Assembly: GCA_905221605.1 (NCBI GenBank)
Contig: CAJNDS010000246.1
Coordinates: 23,501 to 87,500, forward strand
Source of the DNA: Symbiodinium natans
Taxonomy: Eukaryota; Sar; Dinophyceae; Suessiales; Symbiodiniaceae
DNA: 64,000 nucleotides
Direction of reading: 5' to 3'
A program made the translations under genes and the position numbers. Shown here in pieces: positions 52,443 through 63,439 of this stretch. The notes beneath the pieces were generated by a model that was given only the letters and a program-made list of their open reading frames with translations, was not told where the DNA came from and did no database searches. Numbering within the stretch: the first letter of the stretch is position 1; each line of letters starts with the position of its first letter.

Positions 52443-53134
52443 GTGATCGAGGATCGAAACATCCAAGTTGCGCCCCGTCAACCTGCTGCTGCACCGACTT
52501 CGGATGTAGGCCCAAGAGATGGACAACGGGGCGGAGGACCTGAAGTCCTTGGTGAACAAGTTGCTCCTGAAGTTCACTTGGCAGCTGGAGGGGCACGTCT
52601 GGTGATCAATGGGGTGGAGCTGAATGACGAATCTTCGCTTCGGTTGTTGAGGGCAAGTACCTTCGAGTGAGCAAGAATGGTAAGAAGCCAAATCTGTGGG
52701 GAAGGCTTCAGAGTGCAGTTGCAGACAATCAGCTTAGAGGTGCAGTTCGTCTGATGCGGTGTCGCCGAGACCCACAGATTGAATCTGGCAGTCAGCAGCC
52801 AGATGCAGAAACGGTGGGGCTTCACGAGATGACCCACTGCCCGAGGATGCCGTGGTGCAATGCATGTGTGGCGTCTCGAAGCAGAGAAGATAACCGTAGA
52901 GCCAGCGCCCCAAAGGAGAACGGTGTGATCCCATGTGCAAAGAGACGGAATGACAGCTTGTCAAAGCGTGTGCTCTGTGTACTACGCATAATCCTGTGCC
53001 CAATTTTCTTGCAAACATCTGCAACAGTGTGCCAGACCATCCACCGGTCTGTTATGAGCAGCAGCGTCATGCTGCGTGCACTATGGGTTGTAAATAGTCT
53101 TTTGGGTGGTTTAATCTCTGATGCTGGGTTATAG
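52443..53134 (+). pseudogene. Ty1/copia integrase zinc-region fragment
   Basis: Two frames: LVINGVELNDESSLRLLRAS, then after a shift LHEMTHCPRMPWCNACVASRSREDNRR. The H-x3-H ... C-x2-C pattern with PWCNACV is typical of the integrase N-terminal region in dinoflagellate copia elements. The catalytic core (DFFFF...) does not follow. It lies 250 bases after the DIRS-like remnant. Confidence 0.55.
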
Positions 53135-53310
53135 GTAAGGGTCGGTTTAAGGAACTCTTAGACTTAGGTCGCCTGGGGTTCCCCGCCGACAACCTTCCCG
53201 TAATCCTTCAGCCATACTTACTCGTGTGTATAGTAAGTGTCTTCACCGCCTAATATGAATTTCGCCGCTGCGCTTCAGACCTCCCCTCCTTCTGTGGAGG
53301 TTCCAACCTT

Positions 53311-53325
53311 TAGGGGGAGTGTGAG
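53311..53325 (+). other. Candidate polypurine tract and LTR start
   Basis: TAGGGGGAG followed by TGTGAGCGG. Copia elements often have a GGGGGAG tract just before a TG-starting 3' LTR. It is downstream of the copia integrase fragment, but no RT lies between and no matching 5' LTR is seen. Confidence 0.25.
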
Positions 53326-53579
53326 CGGAGGTTCAGAACTTCATGTGCAACCGTTGCGTGCAACGCCTGCTGCTCAGGCCATACACGCACAGGTGCCCAG
53401 GGTTGATAGGAGGGTATAGATAAGCTCCCAGATCCCTGTAGGCCATGAGAATTTTTGAAAGATAGTGTAGCCTCAAGAGCTTTTGCTTCGATACTGTGTT
53501 GTCGTTCATGCGGTGTGTTAAAACAGGGCTGTGCTTGGGCGGTTGACGGGTAGCCCGCAACCCCTATAGTGCACAGTAG

Positions 53580-53900
53580 GGCGTAATAATACACAATAAT
53601 ATACTATAATATAGAATAATCTGCAATAACATACACAGAAAATTGAATAATATACAACAATATACAGTAACCTACAAAAAAAGAGAACAATATACAAGAA
53701 TTTGAAAATTATTCAATAACATTCAATAATATGCAATATTGTACAAAAACAGAAGAAAGGCAATACAATAATACTCAACAATATAGACAACAATGTACAA
53801 TAATATGCAAGAATATACAATGTCATACAATAGTATACAAGAATTTCCACAACACTATGCCAGAATATACATGCTTCAGAGAATACGCATTTTTTTTTTG
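53580..53900. repeat. AT-rich degenerate tandem repeat (ATACAATAAT type)
   Basis: About 320 bases built of variants of AATAATATACA and ACAATA, in sharp contrast to the GC-rich surroundings. No ORF. Confidence 0.85.
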
Positions 53901-53937
53901 AAACTTCTAATGCCAAGATGCCCCCCGCATTGATTTG

Positions 53938-54150
53938 CAGCCTCTGCAAACTCAGAAATGCTGCTATTTACAGTATTTCCAGCCTCTGAAATCGCAGAAA
54001 TGCCGCTATTTTTAGTATTTGCAGCCTCTGGAAACTCAGAAATGCTGCAGTGTACAGTATTTCCAGCCTCTGAAAGCGCAGAACTGCTGCAATATACGAT
54101 ATCTGCAGCCTCTCTGGAAACTCAGAAATGCTGCTATTTTCAGTAGTTCC
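53938..54150. repeat. Five 41-42-bp tandem units (CAGCCTCTG...)
   Basis: CAGCCTCTG starts at about 53938, 53980, 54022, 54064 and 54105. Each is followed by a variant of CAGAAATGCTGCTATTT. A decayed sixth unit may run to 54230. Confidence 0.8.
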
Positions 54151-54244
54151 CGCATAAATGCTGTGTTTTTTCGGTATTTAGAGCTTGCGAAGCGGCAGAA
54201 CTGCTGCATTTCTGAGCGTTTACAGCCTCCGCTCCGCTTGCAGG

Positions 54245-54355
54245 AAGCCTTCGAAGCCTTCAGTAAATTATTTGTTGATCCCAAATAAGTTTTTTTTGAT
54301 CCGCCTAGAAATATATTATTTTTTGATCCCAAATAAATTTTTTTGATCCCCTACC
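54245..54355. repeat. Short A/T repeats with TTTTGATCC
   Basis: TTGATCC occurs four times within 110 bases, preceded by T-runs and by AAATAA. No gene. Confidence 0.7.
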
Positions 54356-54426
54356 CGATTCTGAGTCCAGCAAAGGAAGTAAAATTTGGGTCAGGATGGA
54401 TATGAGAAGGGGTAAGGAGTTGAGTA

Positions 54427-54770
54427 TGGGCCCCAAGGCCCAAGGCCCAAGGCCCAAGGCCCGAGGCCCAAGGCCCGAGGCCCAAGCCCCAAGGCCCAAA
54501 GCCCAAGGCGCAAGGCTGAAGGCCCCAAGGCCCAAGGCGCAAGGCGCCCAAGGCCCAAGGCCCACCAAGGCCCAAGGCCCACCAAGGCCCAAGGCCCACC
54601 AAGGCCCAAGGCCCACCAAGGCCCAAGGCCCAAGGCCCGTCCAAGGCCCACCAAGGGTCCAAGGCCCAAAGGCCCAAAGGCCCAAGGCCCAAGGCCCAAG
54701 GCCCAAGGCCCAAGGCCCGAGGCCAAAGGCCAAAGGCCAAAGGCCAAAGGCCAAAGCCAAAGCATCGATC
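54427..54770. repeat. Minisatellite (GGCCCAA)n
   Basis: About 340 bases of 7-mers GGCCCAA with variants (GGCCCGA, GGCCACC, GGCCAAA). Frames through it on either strand are artefacts. Confidence 0.95.
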
Positions 54771-54774
54771 AAGC

Positions 54775-55283
54775 ATGCGTTTTGTCTTTCATGCGTTTCT
54801 TTCTCTGTTTCGGCTCCATGGGCTCTTGGCACTTTAAACGGCAGAGGCCCTCAAGAGAAGTGTCCTTCTTGGTGCCCCTCCGGGTATGGGTGCTGGCGCC
54901 TGAGAACTTTGAAAGAAAGAAGAGAATGAGAAACGTTCGGAGAATGAGAGCATCCGTGAGAACATCAGCCAGAGCCTATCATTCCGAAAGCGATGCCAAG
55001 GCCATCGGCTGCCGCTGCAACGATGGCGCGGTTTGAGTTGAAGAGACGGAAGTGACATTTCAGAGACAAGTGCGGGTTTCGGGCAAAGGGACGGCGTAGG
55101 ACCTTTGAATCCTTTTCATCCATTCACTCGCTCTCTCTCCTTCTCTATATATTTTTTCTCCTAAAACTGTAGTGCAGAGAGGTGCCGATGCCACCACGGA
55201 GGCCACCGCGGAGGACGACGTGGCCTCGGCCCCAAAGCAAAGAAGCCTCCGGAGGACTCGAGAAACCCAACCACGTCAACCTT
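54775..55283. other. Unassigned, weak exon-like frame
   Basis: About 54890-55037 reads APENFERKKRMRNVRRMRAS and HSESDAKAIGCRCNDGAV before a stop. Composition is protein-like but no family is recognised and there is no start. Confidence 0.25.
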
Positions 55284-55365
55284 TCTCTGTCTCTCTCTCT
55301 CTCTCTCTCCCCTTCCCTCCCCTCCCTCCCTCCCTCCCTCTTTCCGTCTTTCCCCCTTTGTCTGA
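55284..55365. repeat. CT-rich tract
   Basis: About 80 bases of CTCTCT and CCCTCC on the plus strand, just upstream of an exon-like stretch at 55578. Confidence 0.9.
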
Positions 55366-55577
55366 GAGAGAGAGAGAAAGTACAGACAAATATATAAATT
55401 TCCTTGCATTCATGCATTCATGCATTCACGCATTCATAGGCCGTCTGTCCTGTCTGGAAAAAGAAAGGTTCCGATGAGCGCCATTGGTGAGCCAAAGGTG
55501 GTGAAGAAGGAGAGAGCTTCGACATAATTAATTGACACCACGAACAATTCGCAGAGAGCGCTTTCTGCCCGCAAGTT

Positions 55578-56013
55578 TTGTCACAGGACAAGCAAAAGTT
55601 GGAAGACGCCCGGAAGAAGCTGGTCTCGTGTGCCAAAGCCTTGCGGGTGCGGGGCTTAATGGATAATGGGGACGTAAGGGCCGTGGGGTGTGAGTGCAAA
55701 GCGGAGTCAGCAACTGCCGAGTCAACTTCCGAGTCAACTTCTGAGTCAACAGCGTCAGCCGCAAGTCACGCAGGCGCGGATGGCCAAAGAGCAGGTGGAA
55801 GTTTGGAAGAAGGCAGAATTCCATGCAAGAGACAAAGCGCAATCTGTTGAAATAAGAGCCCGTCGTATGTGTGTGTTTGGCACGACTCCAGGCAGAGGCC
55901 GAGTTCAGTGTTCAGAAGATGATCTGGCAGAGCCTGAGTTCGCATCTGAGAGTACTGTGGAAATGGGAGCGAGTTGGTCTCGATTTGTTTTGAGTGGTCT
56001 CTGTTCGTTGTGA
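55578..56013 (+). other. Exon-like islands, unassigned
   Basis: 55590-55730 reads KLEDARKKLVSCAKALRVRG, then ESATAESTSESTSES; 55770-55860 in the next frame reads RMAKEQVEVWKKAEFHARDK. These charged helical stretches look like coding sequence, but no start, splice sites or homologue are recognised. Confidence 0.25.
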
Positions 56014-56280
56014 CATCCTTAGATGGGCACTGTGGCCATCGTCTCGTTGGCACAGGTCTGCAGAGGGGTGCCAAGCACCAGGGCACTGCGGCGATGATCG
56101 AGCCAGAAGCCCAAACCAACAAAAGCCAAGAGAGCAGCGAGGCTTTTCAGAGCACTCCCTTCTTCTTTCATTTTCTTTGCTGGGGTGCGGCAACGCAACC
56201 CCCCGACTCTTCCAGAGGTCCAAGCTGGAATTTGCGGTGCAGACCCACGCGAAAGACTTGGCAGCGGCTGTGGCTGGGGG

Positions 56281-56345
56281 CCTTGAAAGGGGCCTTGACA
56301 CGAGCATTGAACGGGGCCTTGAAAGGGGCCTTGAAAAGAAAGGGG
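56281..56345 (+). repeat. GGGGCCTTGAAAGG-type short repeats
   Basis: Four degenerate copies, read in one frame as GLERGLDTSIERGLERGLEK. It follows KLEFAVQTHAKDLAAAVAGG, another exon-like stretch. Confidence 0.6.
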
Positions 56346-56451
56346 GCGGGGGGAAGCTGAAGAGTCTCTAGCTAGCCGTTTGTGTTTTGCAGAAACGTGT
56401 TTTTGTTTCACATATCCCAGGGTGTGAGCTTTAGAGTGTGAGAGCTTGCTG

Positions 56452-56566
56452 GCTCGTTTTCTCGCTTTCTCGCTCTCTCTGTCTGTCTCTCTTCTCTCTC
56501 TCTCTCCGTCTCTCTCTCTCTCCGTCTCTCTCTCTCCCTCTTTCTCTCTCTCTCTCTCTCTCTCTG
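56452..56566. repeat. CT microsatellite
   Basis: About 115 bases of (CT)n with CCGTCT interruptions. The frame just after it (56615-56700) reads FEEALDLCLERNQGKGREPL, an exon-like stretch. Confidence 0.95.
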
Positions 56567-56904
56567 GCCACACATTGGATCTTTGTTCCCTTCATCTTCT
56601 TCCGTGGCTCTCTGCCTCTGCATTTGAGGAAGCCCTGGACCTGTGCCTGGAGCGCAACCAAGGCAAAGGAAGAGAACCTCTCCTCATCGCACGAAAAAAG
56701 AGTGAGAGAGAGCGAGAGAGAGGGGGCAGAGCAGTTAGTACTCTCGCTCTCTGTGTGATCACTTTGTGAAGCAATCAAAGTGTTTTGTGTCCAGTGCAAG
56801 AAGGTAGACTTAGTGACTTAGTGGCATTTTCTTTGTTTTGCCTCTTTGTGTTGTTGTCTCACGACTTTCTCTCACGGTTCTCTCTGCTTTGCTGCCTCCT
56901 CCCT

Positions 56905-57350
56905 TTTGGAAGAGGCTTGGACTTGCTGGGAGTGGCCATGATCGAGTCCATCGAGGCTGCATGTGCAGAAGCCGATCCTGTTCGAGTGTTTTGCAGAATC
57001 GCGAATCTTGCCGCTTCTTCTCCTTCTTCATGAGAATCCACCATTTTTCACCTCCTTCCACCCTTTCTCTCATTCCCAAACTCATTCTTCTTCTTCGTCG
57101 GAGGCCATCAAAAGCGCTGCCCTCCACGCAGATGCGCGGCAGGACACTCTTCAACTCGAACACCGCACAATGTCGGACATGTTCGGACATGTCGCTAATG
57201 CGGCTAACGCCCTCCTCAAGCCCAACTTCGAGAAGGGGGATCTTGCGCATTGCGTTTATTTCTCGAGTCATGCTCGTCCGTTTTCGCGTTTGGCCAAATG
57301 TGAAGCTGTCGCTTTTGGACGCCGGTGTTCGTCCGCTTTTGGGCATCCGC
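56905..57350 (+). other. Exon-like islands, unassigned
   Basis: 56915-57020 reads GLDLLGVAMIESIEAACAEA and DPVRVFCRIANLA; 57110-57290 in another frame reads ALHADARQDTLQLEHRTMSD and MFGHVANAANALLKPNFEKG. Both follow pyrimidine-rich tracts. They may be exons of one gene with introns, but no family is recognised. Confidence 0.25.
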
Positions 57351-57959
57351 GTGTGTGAGAGCTGCAGTGCCTCGTCGACGTCAATGTTCGCTTCTCGCCG
57401 CTACGTGGCATGAATCCGTGCTGGAAGGTTTTCGTTGTCTTTCGTCACCTCTTGGTAGTGTTTCTCTGTTTTGTTGGCTTCTGTTGCGTTCCTGCTTTTT
57501 GCTCTTGTTTTCGCAGCCACTTGCTCCATTTGCTTTCCATGATTATGGAGAAAATGAAGGCCTTTCCTATCAAACACAAAAGCAATAGGGTGTTTGTCCG
57601 ATCAAAACATGGCGAAGAATCTTCCCCAAAATCAGGAAGGAGTTGCCCAAATGAAGTTTCCAGCCACTATTGATTCAATCATGGACGATCGTGCTCTCTG
57701 TTGGAGGGGAGCAGGGGCAGCGAGCGCGCTCGACATGTGTGTACGCCGTGTATGTTTAAGCCTTGAGTTGTCTGCTTGTCTGCTTGTCTGCTTGTCTGCT
57801 TGTCGTTTGTGTTTTAGTACCGGGGGGGATGGGGGGGGGGGGTGTCAGTATGGGTCCGCCGGGGAGCGTGTCTGGGTGCAGTGCAAGACTGCAAGACTGC
57901 AAGACGAGGAGGCGTCTGGGACACGAGAGAGGGAGCTTCAAGCATGAAAAGAGAGCTTC

Positions 57960-58375
57960 GAGAGACTCCTCCTCTTTTCTCCCTTTTTTCTTCTACAAAA
58001 ATCAGAAAAGGCAAAAAAGAGGGCAGCCAAAACAAAAGAATGAGAACATCTCTCCCCTTCTCTCTTTTTTTTTGTTGTCCCTTCCTCTCTCTTGAGACGA
58101 GCCTCTCGGCTTCAACAAGAAGCGGGAAGAAGAGAAGAGAGAGGCGCAGAGCTCTTCCTCTCTTTTTTTCTTTCTTTTTTTCTGAGAAAAGAGGGGGAAG
58201 GAGAGAGGGGAAGGGGGAGAAGGGGGGAAAGGGGAGAGGAAGGGGAGAGGAAGGGGGGGGGGGGGCAAAAGCAAAAAAGCGCCGTGGGGGGGGGGGGGGG
58301 GGGTGCGCCTCCGTGCCGGACCCCCCCTTCTCCCCCCCCCCCCCCCCCAATTCTCTCTTCTCTCTCTTCCTTTCT
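57960..58375. repeat. Alternating polypyrimidine/polypurine tracts with G and C homopolymers
   Basis: Plus-strand pyrimidine tracts (57960-58090) are followed by purine tracts (58120-58260). Then come a G13 run (58253-58265), a G18 run (58286-58303), C7 (58321-58327) and a C17 run (58332-58348). No gene. Confidence 0.9.
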
Positions 58376-58593
58376 GCATCTTCCTCCATCTTCCTCCACT
58401 TCAAAAGGAGCGCCCTCCTCTCTTCCTTGCTGTGGGCCAGCGCTCTCTTCTTCTTCTCGGAGTGCTCTGTCTCTCTCCTTCTCTCCTGAGACCGATGCCC
58501 TTGGGGGCTCTGAGCCCCGTCCTCGCACTCGATTATAAACAAAAAACGCAAACAGCACACCGCCCAAAACCAAGAACCCCGTGCAGATGCCAC

Positions 58594-58637
58594 TTGTTGC
58601 ACCAGTTGCACCAGTTGCACCAGTTGCACCAGTTGCA
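58594..58637 (+). repeat. (GTTGCACCA)n short tandem repeat
   Basis: Just under five perfect 9-mers, following the end of the C-rich region. Confidence 0.95.
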
Positions 58638-58639
58638 GG

Positions 58640-60250
58640 CAGTCGAGAGAAACCCCTTAAGATTCCGCATAACAGACGTACGCCTTGAGCTGCTGCTCAT
58701 GAGTAGTCAAGTGAAATGAAGTCCCGCAAAGGCTTGAAGGGGCCTGCTCCAAGTGCACTCGCGGGCTCGGTGGGCACGTCAGCCATGGCCCCCTTCATAG
58801 TGCCTGCCGAGGTTTCGTGCCTGAGAAAAAGACAGCTTGCTGCGCAGACCTGAGGCTACATATGCGCATATGCGTCATCCTCTTCTGGAGGGGGGCGGCG
58901 TGGCTGGGATCCTGTGGCCCTTGGACAGGAGATTCCTGCTTCATGGCCAGCGAAAACGGACGGCTTAGCGACCCCCAGCCTAGTGGCGGCAGCCATGATC
59001 ATGGCCACTGGCGAGTCCTCCACCTCAATAACCAGCATGGAAGGGCTTACTGCCTGTCACGGCGGCGCGCTCCATTCCAACCTGAGCTGATCCCACCCTC
59101 GCCAAGACCCTCTTGAGCCATAGCATTGCCTCGATCAGGGTGCATAGCATTCTGGGCCGCATGCCTAGAAATTTTCTGGGGCCGATTACAAGCTGGGCCC
59201 CGCCAGTAACCCGCAGTTGCCCAGAAGCCGGTTGGCGGGACCAGCCAAGCCGAGAAACTCAAGTCAACGCAAGTAACTCCCCGCTAGCAACAAAAGTCCC
59301 AGAAATTGCCGGGAAACAAGCTTCTTTAAACTAAACAATAGGATCCCTACAACAACCAAAGACAACCATTTTAATGGGATAGCGAAGCCTCTGGCCAGCC
59401 GGCCCCACCAGGCGCCACCATGCCCAGAAACTCCATGGTGTAAGCAATATTTCTCAAATCATGCTCGGATCCCTATTGCAATTCAAGGGATGTATTCCGT
59501 GACAGGAAATTGGAAGACAGCGGGCCATGCAGTTTCCTGGAAACAGTATTCCTTGACATATGTTTCCGGGAACCCAATCACAATTTCTGCGAAAGCTGGC
59601 CCCGCCAGCGGGCCCCGCCCACCTCAAATCAGCAGTGTTCCTAGGCTCTGGACAGCGGGCCCGCCAGCGGTCCTTTCACAGCGGTCCTATCAGCAGCATC
59701 TTTTTCGTTAGCGGGCCCCCCACCAGCAGGCCCTGCCGCCGCGCCAGTGAGCCGTAGTGCGCCCCGCCGCCCAGAAACTCAAATACCCCAATCAAGCACC
59801 CGTACAGTATCCTGTTTCCCCATCCAGCAAGTGGGCTGCCACATTCTGAGGAAAGAGTGGCGCGCATCATGTGACGCAACGTGCTCAGGACAGCAAGCAG
59901 TACGGCTAATGGCAGTTCAGGCAACCGGTCCAATTGCCCGCCTGAGCCTTCCCTGCCCGGCTTAGACGAAATGGTGATGCTGTTGCCCGAGCTTCAATGG
60001 CCTGCGTGTTCAGGATGTTCAGGAAACTGTCCGCTACAGTTGCCTACTTGGCCGCCCTGGCCTGCTTGCTCCAACATCATGCCGGTACAACTGCCGGTAC
60101 AATTGCCCGCCTGGATCTGAAGGCAGCATTCTGGTACAGTTGCCCGGTCTCATATTACGGCAACTGGTACAGTTGCCCAGCTTCAATAGGCAGGGCAGAA
60201 AAGCTCATGATAAGGCGCCCAACTATGCCGAAAGTTGCCTGAATAGACAA
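58640..60250. other. Unassigned, degenerate GCCCAGAAACTC / GGTACAGTTGCCC repeats
   Basis: No supported gene. GCCCAGAAACTC-like strings recur at about 59225, 59425 and 59765. GGTACAA/GTTGCCC-type strings recur five or more times between 60080 and 60180. It looks like decayed tandem sequence. Confidence 0.5.
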
Positions 60251-61130
60251 GCCAGGGACGGTACCGGAATGTAAATCCTTGGAATCGGGTTTTAGATGGT
60301 TATATAAGGACAGCGTGGGGAGGTCCGACGTGGTAGTTTTTCGCTGCGTCTTTAGCTGCATGTTTAGCTGCGTTTGAAGCTCACTAAACGTCATTCCCCT
60401 GCGAGAGGAGCTGGCCAAGATGCTCGAGAAGGCGGCAGAGGAGAGTGTGTGATGAGATGAGCTGCTCTTCTGATGAAGAGAGTTGCTCTCTTCCTTTTCC
60501 TTGTGTGTTCTCCTGAAGTCACTGACATGACATCAACTTGACTTCTCATTTCTCTCATTTCTCTCATGCATCTCCTCCCCCACGCTCCCCAGGAGCTGAG
60601 CTCCGGCATCGTGTCAGGAGCTCAGCAAAAGAGAATGTGCTCGGAGAGAGAAGCGCTAGACAGAAACGAAACCTCTTCACAAAATAACCGTTTGAGCAAA
60701 ACTCCCAAAGCTGCCATTTGTTGGGGTTTGGCCCCACTTGGGGCCCAACTTCTTGGGGTTGCAAAGGTCCCGACGTGGGGCGGATTTGATCGCCTTGCTG
60801 GGCGACTGCGGAATTCAGGAAGCACTGCTCCGAGTAGACTCAGTAGACCTTCCTAAATTTCTACTGTAGAATTTCTTTAGGGGCCCCTGCAGAGGAGCCC
60901 AAGCTGGAGTCGGCGATCAAGGCGGCCCGGGCGCCCTGGGAAACGGCTCAGAGACAGTTGGCAGAGCAAGAGGGGTTTTTCGGGGGGGCGGGGGGGGGGG
61001 AAAGGTAGACGCTCTCTTCATTTTTTTTGTCCCTCTCAGTTTGGCGCTCTCTCAGCTCTCTCCCTCTTAGGGCTTTATGAGAGTGCAAATTAGAAGTGTC
61101 CAAGGCTTGGGTCGCCGCCAGGGCCTCGCT
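60251..61130. other. Unassigned
   Basis: No supported gene. 60890-60980 can read AEEPKLESAIKAARAPWETA, a short exon-like stretch. A G-rich run lies at 60978-61000. Confidence 0.4.
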
Positions 61131-61163
61131 GTTGGGTTGTTGAGTTGTTGAGTTGTTGAGTTG
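61131..61163 (+). repeat. (TTGTTGAG)n short tandem repeat
   Basis: About four copies of an 8-9-mer with TTGAG core. Confidence 0.9.
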
Positions 61164-62689
61164 GAGTTTTAGGGGCAGTGAGCTTGAGATGCTTGAGCAG
61201 TCGGCCATTCTGCTTCTCGCCTGTATTCCCCCAGGCCTACGACAACGGAGAGTGAGGAGAGCTTTGTGAGAGCTTTGCTTCTGTAAGGGCATGGGCCACG
61301 GGGGACGGGGGAAACGCCAGGAGACGCGTCTCGGTGCAACGCGCAGTGTTTCAATTCATGTTTCAATCAACTCATTTTGAGAGAAGCCGTCGCGGAATTT
61401 GTGGCCGAAAAAGCGGCTTCAACGCGAGCGCAGCGAGTCTGTTGGGACTGTTTCACAGGCGGGCCGAAAGGTGCTTGCCGTTTCGAAGATCTAAGGGAGG
61501 GCGAGGGGAGCAGAGAGTCGGCGCAGAAAGGAAGAGGGGCGCTTGACAGAACATGCCACATGACATAGCTTGGAGGTGGCCACTGCGAAGCCGGTCCTTC
61601 ATGAACGAAAAAACTCGCAAATAATGCACATGCGACATTTCACATACTACGCTCCAGAGTGTTAGGAATCATCGTCAGCGTTTGTGACGAACCGATCATG
61701 ACACCACGTAGGGCGCTTTGATGCGCTTTGCTTCAGTCAGTGAACAGTGCTGTCTTTCTCCTTGAAAACGCCGTCCCACTTTTGCGGATCTTTCTGTCTT
61801 TCCTGCGAGTTCTCGCTTTGCTCCAGCTTCTCGTTCCGCCGGATTCCACCACACTTCTGCTCTCACGAGCTGCAATGCCCCACAGTTGTCCAGGTATTGT
61901 CCAAGAGCGCATGTGGGGAAATCCTGCAAGGCCTTCCACCCAAGATCGATGACCAAGGTACCTTTGTCTGAGGTCTTAGAGCCCGAAGTGTCAATCCACG
62001 GCTGCAAAACATCTTGAAGCTAACACTTGTATCCAGGACCTCGTTGGGAATTGCACGGAAGATTTTAGAGCGCTTGACATGGTCCTCTTATTCCCCAGCC
62101 ACGTTCCCGCGGCTTGACATTCTTCTTGTAGCTACATTAGAGTATATTAGAGTAGAAGGTCTGCAATGGTCTGCAATATGCAATAGTCTGCAATGATCTG
62201 CAGAACCTGCTGAAACTTTGCTCCGGCTTGCTGGACGCAGGCGCCATGGAAAAGTGACTCAGGGTAAGTCACGTGGAACCGCAAAAAAATTGACATCTTT
62301 CGGGAGTATCTCCTGGCAAGTTTTCAAAGACACATGTTCGGGAGAGCACGTCCATAAATGGGCCGATCCTCTATCTGGACTTGAGCCAACAACTCATTGG
62401 TTGACGTTCGTCCTCAAGATGCAAAGAACTCTGGAAGCGACAAATCTTTTCCCTCGAGACAATTTACATAGATCGAGAGCACTAAGTCGCTAAGGGCTGA
62501 TGCAACACACATAATTCACATAATGATGGTGATTCGTTAAGATTCTTCCTTCTTAGTGCAGGGATAGTGCGACAGAACGCACGCCGACCGGTTTGCACCT
62601 CCGAGACTGCCTTCCTTTCCTGCACTCATCCGCAGAGTGCAACAAATGGCCAAGTGGTGGCCCCAGACGGATGCTCTCCCTGACCGAGT
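61164..62689. other. Unassigned, no gene seen
   Basis: Only short frames without recognisable domains. At 62157-62205, GTCTGCAATG/A-type 10-mers recur five times. Confidence 0.5.
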
Positions 62690-62748
62690 GAGGCTCTCCC
62701 CCTGTCCCTCTGTCTCCCTCTCTCCCTCTCTCTCTCTCTCGCTCTTAC
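62690..62748. repeat. CT microsatellite
   Basis: About 55 bases of CCCTCTCT/CTCTCT on the plus strand. Confidence 0.9.
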
Positions 62749-63367
62749 TTTACTGAGAGGAGACGGTCTTTTTCAACTCAAGGCCCATCGTCATCAGCTT
62801 CAAACGCCGGCTTGGGGAAGGGTCCGAGCCGGAACCCGTAGAGCCCAGCGACGGCAGCGAAGGCAGTCAAGGCGGAGAGTTGGCATGGAGCAATATTTGT
62901 GCGGAGCGATCTTCGGGAGATTTTGTATCTCAATTTTGTTTCGCCCTGCAGGTGAGCAGAAGGCGAAGGCCGCCAGGACCAGGCATCTTTGTGTTACTTA
63001 AGTTATTCCTGTTTCAGACGCAACTCTCCCGCGAGAATGTGCAAGGCATCAGACCCGCTGCGTGAGACAAAATTAGTTGAGAGTTGAGAGAACTCTCAGA
63101 ATCAGAGATTTTCCTTCTGCCCTTGTGAGGCTGGCCCGGGGCCTGTGGGAGCGCGTGGAGCGGCTGAAGGACGGACGAAGAGGGACGAAGCGAGAGGGAG
63201 ATAAACGAGGGACGATGAGGGAGCCAGAGGAAAAAGCACGGGAGAGGAGGAGACGAAAGAGAAGGGAGACGAAGGAGGAGATGAAGGAGGCCAAGCAGGA
63301 GACGACGCAAAAAAGAACCAGGCCCGCAAGACCGCAGGTGTACAGGCACACAGGGCACACAGGCACA

Positions 63368-63432
63368 CACCAGAGGCCGGAGGCCGGAGGCCGGAGGCCG
63401 GAGGCCGGAGGCCGGAGGCTGGAGGCCAGAGG
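63368..63432 (+). repeat. (GGCCGGA)n tandem repeat
   Basis: Seven to nine 7-mers of GGCCGGA, ending with GGCTGGA and GGCCAGA variants. It shares the GGCC-plus-three pattern of the 54.4 kb minisatellite. Confidence 0.95.
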
Positions 63433-63439
63433 CCAGACA

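Noticed and set aside
54305-54929. Long frames through the 54.4-54.8 kb region (GLGPWALGLG or PKAQGPRPKAQG)
   Set aside because: They are produced by the 7-bp satellite, whose period is not a multiple of three and opens all frames.
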